From the NCBI GenBank assembly GCA_965208065.1, contig OZ242313.1, positions 4,836,001-4,900,000 of the forward strand: a stretch of DNA of 64,000 bases. The letters are read 5' to 3'. The notes beneath the pieces were generated by a model. The model was not told where the DNA came from and did not search any database. It worked only from the letters and a program-made list of their open reading frames with translations. The position numbers were made by a program, and so were the translations under genes. Each line of letters opens with the position of its first letter. The first letter of the stretch is position 1. Positions 60,186-64,000 of this stretch are shown in pieces. The stretch comes from Bin103 sp002238925 (GTDB lineage: Bacteria; Spirochaetota; Spirochaetia; SZUA-6; Bin103).

Positions 60186-60761
60186 ATGCAGCGGCTGTTG
60201 AAACTGCGCTCCCTGCTGCTGCTGGTGCTGGTGGCCGGCGGACTATCGGTCGGCCTGTACTACGCCACCCGCCCGCAGCCGCAGCCACGCCCGGAACCGC
60301 GCCCCTACGTCTGGGGTTTCGACATGATGGAACTGATCCACTTGGAGATCGAGTTGCCGCGCGCCGGCATGGGGGAGCGGTGGAAACGCGGCGAGGACCG
60401 GCAGTGGTACTTCGACAACGAGGCGGGGCAGCCGGTGAACCGCGACCGCTGGGGCGGCGGGGTAGCGCTGCTGGTGAGCGGCCCGGGCGCCAACCGCCGC
60501 ATCGCCGAGCAGGCCACCGACGAGCAACTGGAACTGTTCGGCCTCACCGAGCCGCAGATGACGCTCGGCCTCACCCTGATCGACGGCGCATTCGTGGAGG
60601 TGATCGTCGGCGACGCCACGCCCGACGGACGCAGCTACTACATCAAGGAAATCACCGACGCCGACGTATACACCGTCGACTACACCTGGTACGGCGTATT
60701 GGCGCGCCTCGTCCTCGATCCACCCTACCCCCCGCCCGACCAGAAACCGATCGAGTCGTAG
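60186..60761 (+). CDS. DUF4340-like protein of the Gld-type operon
   Basis: 191 residues: one N-terminal helix (LLLLVLVAGGLSVGLYYA), then a beta-rich domain with ELFGLTEPQMTLGLTLIDGAFVEVIVGDATPDGRSYYIKE, typical of DUF4340. Family members are usually about 300 residues or more, so this is a short single-domain form. It follows GldG by 5 nt, as often seen in ABC-2/GldG/DUF4340 sets. Confidence 0.85.
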   Translation: MQRLLKLRSLLLLVLVAGGLSVGLYYATRPQPQPRPEPRPYVWGFDMMELIHLEIELPRAGMGERWKRGEDRQWYFDNEAGQPVNRDRWGGGVALLVSGPGANRRIAEQATDEQLELFGLTEPQMTLGLTLIDGAFVEVIVGDATPDGRSYYIKEITDADVYTVDYTWYGVLARLVLDPPYPPPDQKPIES

Positions 60762-60793
60762 CGCACCGCGAATCGAACGCGAGGAACGCGAGG

Positions 60794-60822
60794 TTGACGT
60801 TGCGGGCAGACCATGATCTTAT
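60794..60822 (+). promoter_or_regulatory. Promoter of the OppD/OppF genes
   Basis: TTGACG (60794-60799), 17-nt spacer, TCTTAT (60817-60822). Transcripts would carry a leader with AAAGAGG (60847-60853) before the TTG at 60861. Confidence 0.45.
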
Positions 60823-60860
60823 GACAAGGTGCGCCACGAATGTGGCAAAGAGGTAATGTT

Positions 60861-61889
60861 TTGAGTGCAGCGCAATCCAAGGATACTCACGCCGAACGCG
60901 AGACGGTTCTCGAAGTCAACGAACTCCAGACCTACTTCTACACCGACGAGGGCGTCGTCAAGGCGGTTGACGGCCTCTCCTACCGGGTGCGGAAGGGCGA
61001 ATTTGTCGGTCTGGTAGGGGAAAGCGGCTGCGGAAAGAGCGTCAGCGCCATGTCGGTACTGCGCCTGATCCCGCATCCGCCCGGCCTTATCGTCGGCGGC
61101 GAAATCCTGTTTCAGGGCGAGGATCTGCTGAAGGTGGACGAGGCGCGGATGCGCGACATTCGCGGCAACCGCATCGCCATGGTGTTCCAGGAACCCACCA
61201 CCTCCCTCAACCCGGTATTGACCGTGGGGCGGCAGATCTCGGAGTCGATCGAGCTGCATCGCAACGCCGACAAGGCCACCGCACTGGCCGAGAGCGTCAA
61301 ACTGCTGGAGTTGGTCGGCATTCCCGACTCGGACCGGCGCATCAAGGACTACCCGTTTCAGTTTTCCGGCGGCATGCAGCAGCGCGTGATGATCGCCATG
61401 GCGCTGAGTTGCAGCCCCGATCTGCTGATCGCCGACGAGCCCACCACGTCGCTGGACGTGACGGTGCAGGCGCAGCTCCTGGAGATCGTCGCCGATTTAC
61501 GGGAACAGCTCGACATGGCCGGCGTCATCATTACCCACAACCTGGGCCTGGTGGCGCGCTACGTCGACCGCGTAAACGTGATGTACGCCGGCAAGCTGGT
61601 GGAGTCGGGCACCACCGAAACGATATTCGCCGAGCCGAAACATCCGTACACCATTGGGCTGATGGCATCGGTGCCGCGCCTGGACAGCCCGCGCAAGGTA
61701 GCGCCGCGAGCTATCGAGGGATTGCCGCCCAACTTGGCGCACCTGCCGGAGGGCTGTTCCTTTTCGCCGCGTTGCTCCTACGTCATGGACCAATGCCACA
61801 ACGAGGCGCCGCAACTGGAGAACGTCGGCGGAGGCCACCTGCGAAGGTGCTTCTACGATGAGAGCAAGCTGGAGAAGGTAACGGTATGA
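60861..61889 (+). CDS. Oligopeptide/glycoside ABC transporter ATPase, OppD/DppD-like
   Basis: 342 residues. Walker A GESGCGKS, signature FSGGMQQRV, Walker B LLIADEPTTSLD, and the C-terminal oligopeptide motif with clustered Cys (CSFSPRCSYVMDQC) that binds an iron-sulfur cluster in DppD-type proteins. I prefer the TTG at 60861, 7 nt after AAAGAGG; an ATG at 60840 is possible. It energises a DppBC-type permease; the only candidates in the window are at 17136-19261. Confidence 0.92.
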   Translation: MSAAQSKDTHAERETVLEVNELQTYFYTDEGVVKAVDGLSYRVRKGEFVGLVGESGCGKSVSAMSVLRLIPHPPGLIVGGEILFQGEDLLKVDEARMRDIRGNRIAMVFQEPTTSLNPVLTVGRQISESIELHRNADKATALAESVKLLELVGIPDSDRRIKDYPFQFSGGMQQRVMIAMALSCSPDLLIADEPTTSLDVTVQAQLLEIVADLREQLDMAGVIITHNLGLVARYVDRVNVMYAGKLVESGTTETIFAEPKHPYTIGLMASVPRLDSPRKVAPRAIEGLPPNLAHLPEGCSFSPRCSYVMDQCHNEAPQLENVGGGHLRRCFYDESKLEKVTV

Positions 61890-62893
61890 GTAACGGCAGC
61901 ACCGGAAGCAACGGCGTCGAACACATCCTGGAAGTCCACGATCTGGTCAAGTACTACCCGGTGACCGCCGGCGTCCTGCGCCGCAAGGTGGGCGACGTCA
62001 AGGCAGTGGACGGGGTCAGCTTTTCCATCGAACCGGGCGAGACCTTGGGGCTGGTGGGCGAGAGCGGCTGCGGCAAGACCACCACCGGGCGTTGCATTCT
62101 GCAACTGCAGGAGATCACCTCCGGCGAGGTGGTGTTTCAGGGCCAGGATCTGACGCAGATGAAGGGCGAGGCGCTACGCCGCATGCGGCGCCACATGCAG
62201 CTCATCTTCCAGGATCCGTTTGCCTCCCTCGATCCGCGCATGACCGCCGGCGACATTGTCGGCGAGCCGCTGAAGGTGCACGACATCGCGCGCGGCAAGA
62301 AGTACCGGCAGCAGGTTTCCGAGTTGCTCAGCATGGTGGAGCTGGCGCCTACCGTTTCCGGCCGCTATCCGCACGAGTTCAGCGGCGGCCAGCGGCAGCG
62401 CCTCGGGATTGCCCGCGCGCTGGCGGTGCGGCCGGCGTTCATCGTGTGCGACGAGCCGGTGTCGGCGCTCGACGTGTCGATTCAGGCGCAGATCATCACC
62501 CTGCTGATGCGGCTGCGTGAGGAGTTCAACCTCACCTACCTGTTCATTGCCCACGACCTGGCGGTAGTGCGCAACATCAGTGACCGGGTGGCGGTGATGT
62601 ACCTTGGTAAGATCATGGAGATCACCAGCAGCGACCGGCTGTACGACGAGCCGCAGCATCCGTACACCATCTCGCTGCTGTCGGCGGTGCCGATTCCCGA
62701 CCCGGTGATCGACCGTACCCGCGAGCGGATCATCCTGAAGGGGGACGTGCCGAGCCCGATGAACCCGCCGAGCGGCTGCCCGTTCCATACCCGCTGCCCG
62801 CACGCCGAGGAGATCTGCAAGCGCGAGGTGCCCGAGTTGAAGTCGACCGGTCCCAACCACTGGGCCGCCTGTCACCTCGTCGAGGCATCCTGA
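61886..62893 (+). CDS. Oligopeptide/glycoside ABC transporter ATPase, OppF/DppF-like
   Basis: 335 residues. Walker A GESGCGKTT, signature FSGGQRQRLG, Walker B IVCDEPVSALD, C-terminal CPFHTRCPHAEEIC. ATGA overlap with the OppD gene. Second ATPase of the heterodimer. No binding protein or permease adjoins: the transporter is encoded in scattered pieces. Confidence 0.92.
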   Translation: MSNGSTGSNGVEHILEVHDLVKYYPVTAGVLRRKVGDVKAVDGVSFSIEPGETLGLVGESGCGKTTTGRCILQLQEITSGEVVFQGQDLTQMKGEALRRMRRHMQLIFQDPFASLDPRMTAGDIVGEPLKVHDIARGKKYRQQVSELLSMVELAPTVSGRYPHEFSGGQRQRLGIARALAVRPAFIVCDEPVSALDVSIQAQIITLLMRLREEFNLTYLFIAHDLAVVRNISDRVAVMYLGKIMEITSSDRLYDEPQHPYTISLLSAVPIPDPVIDRTRERIILKGDVPSPMNPPSGCPFHTRCPHAEEICKREVPELKSTGPNHWAACHLVEAS

Positions 62894-62913
62894 GCGCATC
62901 AGACCAGACAGAC

Positions 62914-63999
62914 GTGAAGGACAGCAGGAAGGGCGCCGCCAAGAACCCGGCGCGGAGCGTGGCGCGGAGTGCGGCGCGGAACGGATCGAAGAGCGGGGCA
63001 CGGCGCCCCGGAACGCGCGGCAAGCAGAACACCGCGACGCCCGCGACCCTGACATTGGGTCTGACACAGGTGGTGATCCTGGTCGTGGTGGTGGCCGTGA
63101 TCGTGGGCGGGGTGGCCGGCTTCGCCATCTACCGCGACCGGGTCAAGCCGCTGCAGACCAAGGTGCTGATTGTGGACGACATGTCGGTCGACATGCGCTA
63201 TTTCCTGAAGCGGGTGCGCATGATGGGGCGCGAGCCGCTCGAAGTGATGCAGCTCCTGACCCGGGAACTGATCATCACCCAGGTGGCGGTAAAGCCGCCG
63301 TACAGCATTGAGGTCACGGAACAGGACGTCGAGAACTACATGCGCGAAACGGCTGCCCGCGGCGACGCCGATACGATTACCGACGAAGAGGTAAAGGAGT
63401 GGTACCGGCAGACGCTCAACGACAGCGAGTTGAAAGACGCCGAGTTCCGCGAGCTGATGCGCCGCAACCTGCTCTCCCTGCGCCTGACGGACTACCTCGG
63501 CGAACGGATGCCGACGGTGGTGGAGCAGGTGCGCCTGTACATAATCGTGTTTGCCTCGCCGGAGGCGGGCAACGGCGTGATGACGCAACTCGAAGAGGGC
63601 GCCGACTTCCTGGAGCTGGCGCGCAGCGAAGCCAACGCCGACGAGAAGCTGCGCGCCACGGGCGGCGACCTGGGCTGGCTGCCGCGCGGGGCAATGCGCC
63701 CCGAACTCGCCCCCGTGTTCGACCTGCCGGTCGGCGAGCCGAGCCGCATGCTGGCGCTCGGCGCCAACGCCTATGCCGTGGCGATGGTCGGCGAACGCGC
63801 CGCGGCGCGGGAGATAGCACCGGAGGTGTTGGAGGCGGTCAAGGCAAGTGCCCTGAGCAATTGGTTCAACGAGGAGTACCAGTACCACACCGTGGAGTTC
63901 CACGGCTTCAGCAACGGCTACGACAGCGAAACCGACCTGTGGGTAAAGTGGCAACTGCAGCGCATGGCACGCCACGACAACCCCGAGGAATCGCGCTGA
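62914..63999 (+). CDS. Membrane-anchored PpiC/SurA-like foldase
   Basis: 361 residues, GTG start. A basic Ala/Arg/Gly-rich tail (1-46) precedes one membrane helix (about 50-74), then a SurA-N-like helical region and a parvulin-like module (RLYIIVFASPE ... FLELARSEANADE.. ATGGDLGWLPRGAM.. PVGEPSRML). The SDLGWL/parvulin-type GGDLGW motif is clear, so a chaperone or peptidyl-prolyl isomerase acting outside the membrane is likely. 20 nt from OppF; the relation to the transporter is probably only positional. Confidence 0.85.
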   Translation: MKDSRKGAAKNPARSVARSAARNGSKSGARRPGTRGKQNTATPATLTLGLTQVVILVVVVAVIVGGVAGFAIYRDRVKPLQTKVLIVDDMSVDMRYFLKRVRMMGREPLEVMQLLTRELIITQVAVKPPYSIEVTEQDVENYMRETAARGDADTITDEEVKEWYRQTLNDSELKDAEFRELMRRNLLSLRLTDYLGERMPTVVEQVRLYIIVFASPEAGNGVMTQLEEGADFLELARSEANADEKLRATGGDLGWLPRGAMRPELAPVFDLPVGEPSRMLALGANAYAVAMVGERAAAREIAPEVLEAVKASALSNWFNEEYQYHTVEFHGFSNGYDSETDLWVKWQLQRMARHDNPEESR

Positions 64000-64000
64000 G

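Overview
The window is GC-rich, gene-dense bacterial chromosome with no rRNA, tRNA, CRISPR array or intact insertion sequence that I could find. Secreted substrate-binding proteins have signal peptides that run into Gly/Glu-rich starts (FAAGEEE, AGAGGQEEG) instead of a lipobox. That style, together with many family-1 and family-5 binding proteins, sulfatases and PhyH dioxygenases, suggests a high-GC spirochaete, probably an uncultured marine or host-associated Spirochaetaceae-like organism. This is an inference from family content only.

Layout. 0-4.4 kb: a membrane-protein tail, a degenerate BrnT/HTH toxin-antitoxin pair, a SHOCT-like gene behind a leader ORF, an orphan sugar-binding protein, a decayed HepT/MntA pair and a sugar epimerase. 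4.4-15.4 kb: a catabolic block made of a minus-strand operon (sulfatase, SnoaL-like, PhyH dioxygenase, serine hydrolase) divergent from SDR, GH172-like (DUF2961) and alcohol dehydrogenase genes, followed by sulfatase, aldo/keto reductase and D-2-hydroxyacid dehydrogenase. 15.5-24 kb: an FmdB-like zinc ribbon, PRPP synthetase, a peptide/sugar ABC permease pair preceded by the fossil end of a binding-protein gene, a CRTAC1 (FG-GAP/UnbV) protein, a HAD phosphatase and the intact family-5 binding protein on the other strand. 24.1-29.9 kb: a tight plus-strand operon PhyH-sulfatase-rhodanese-sulfatase-GH172-like that repeats the content of the first block. 30-37 kb: cupin, FAD amine/amino-acid oxidase, NUDT6-like Nudix, and a MoxR gene divergent from DUF4129/DUF58 membrane genes. 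37-46.5 kb: sugar oxidoreductases, DUF4432, FabF, a YgjP-like metallopeptidase, tagaturonate epimerase, SMP-30 lactonase and aldo/keto reductase. 46.5-56.8 kb: an MFS-HEAT fusion, CcdA/TlpA, ThuA, an ECF-like sigma factor with a candidate anti-sigma gene, an orphan TrpD-like gene, a small ATPase, a third PhyH and a nitroreductase. 56.9-64 kb: Gld-type ABC export system (ATPase, permease, GldG, DUF4340), the OppD/OppF ATPases and a membrane-anchored parvulin-like foldase.

How it fits together. Four type I sulfatases, two GH172-like proteins, three PhyH dioxygenases, UxaE, SMP-30, DUF4432, two Gfo/Idh/MocA proteins and several reductases point to uptake and breakdown of sulfated, uronate- or pentofuranose-containing glycans or glycosides. 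The importer parts are scattered: permeases at 17-19 kb, binding protein at 22-24 kb, ATPases at 61-63 kb.

The broadest signal is regulatory. Many first genes of transcription units lack a Shine-Dalgarno sequence and instead have a TANNNT -10-like hexamer 7-12 nt before the start codon, with a TTG-like -35 16-18 nt further up, as expected for leaderless mRNAs.
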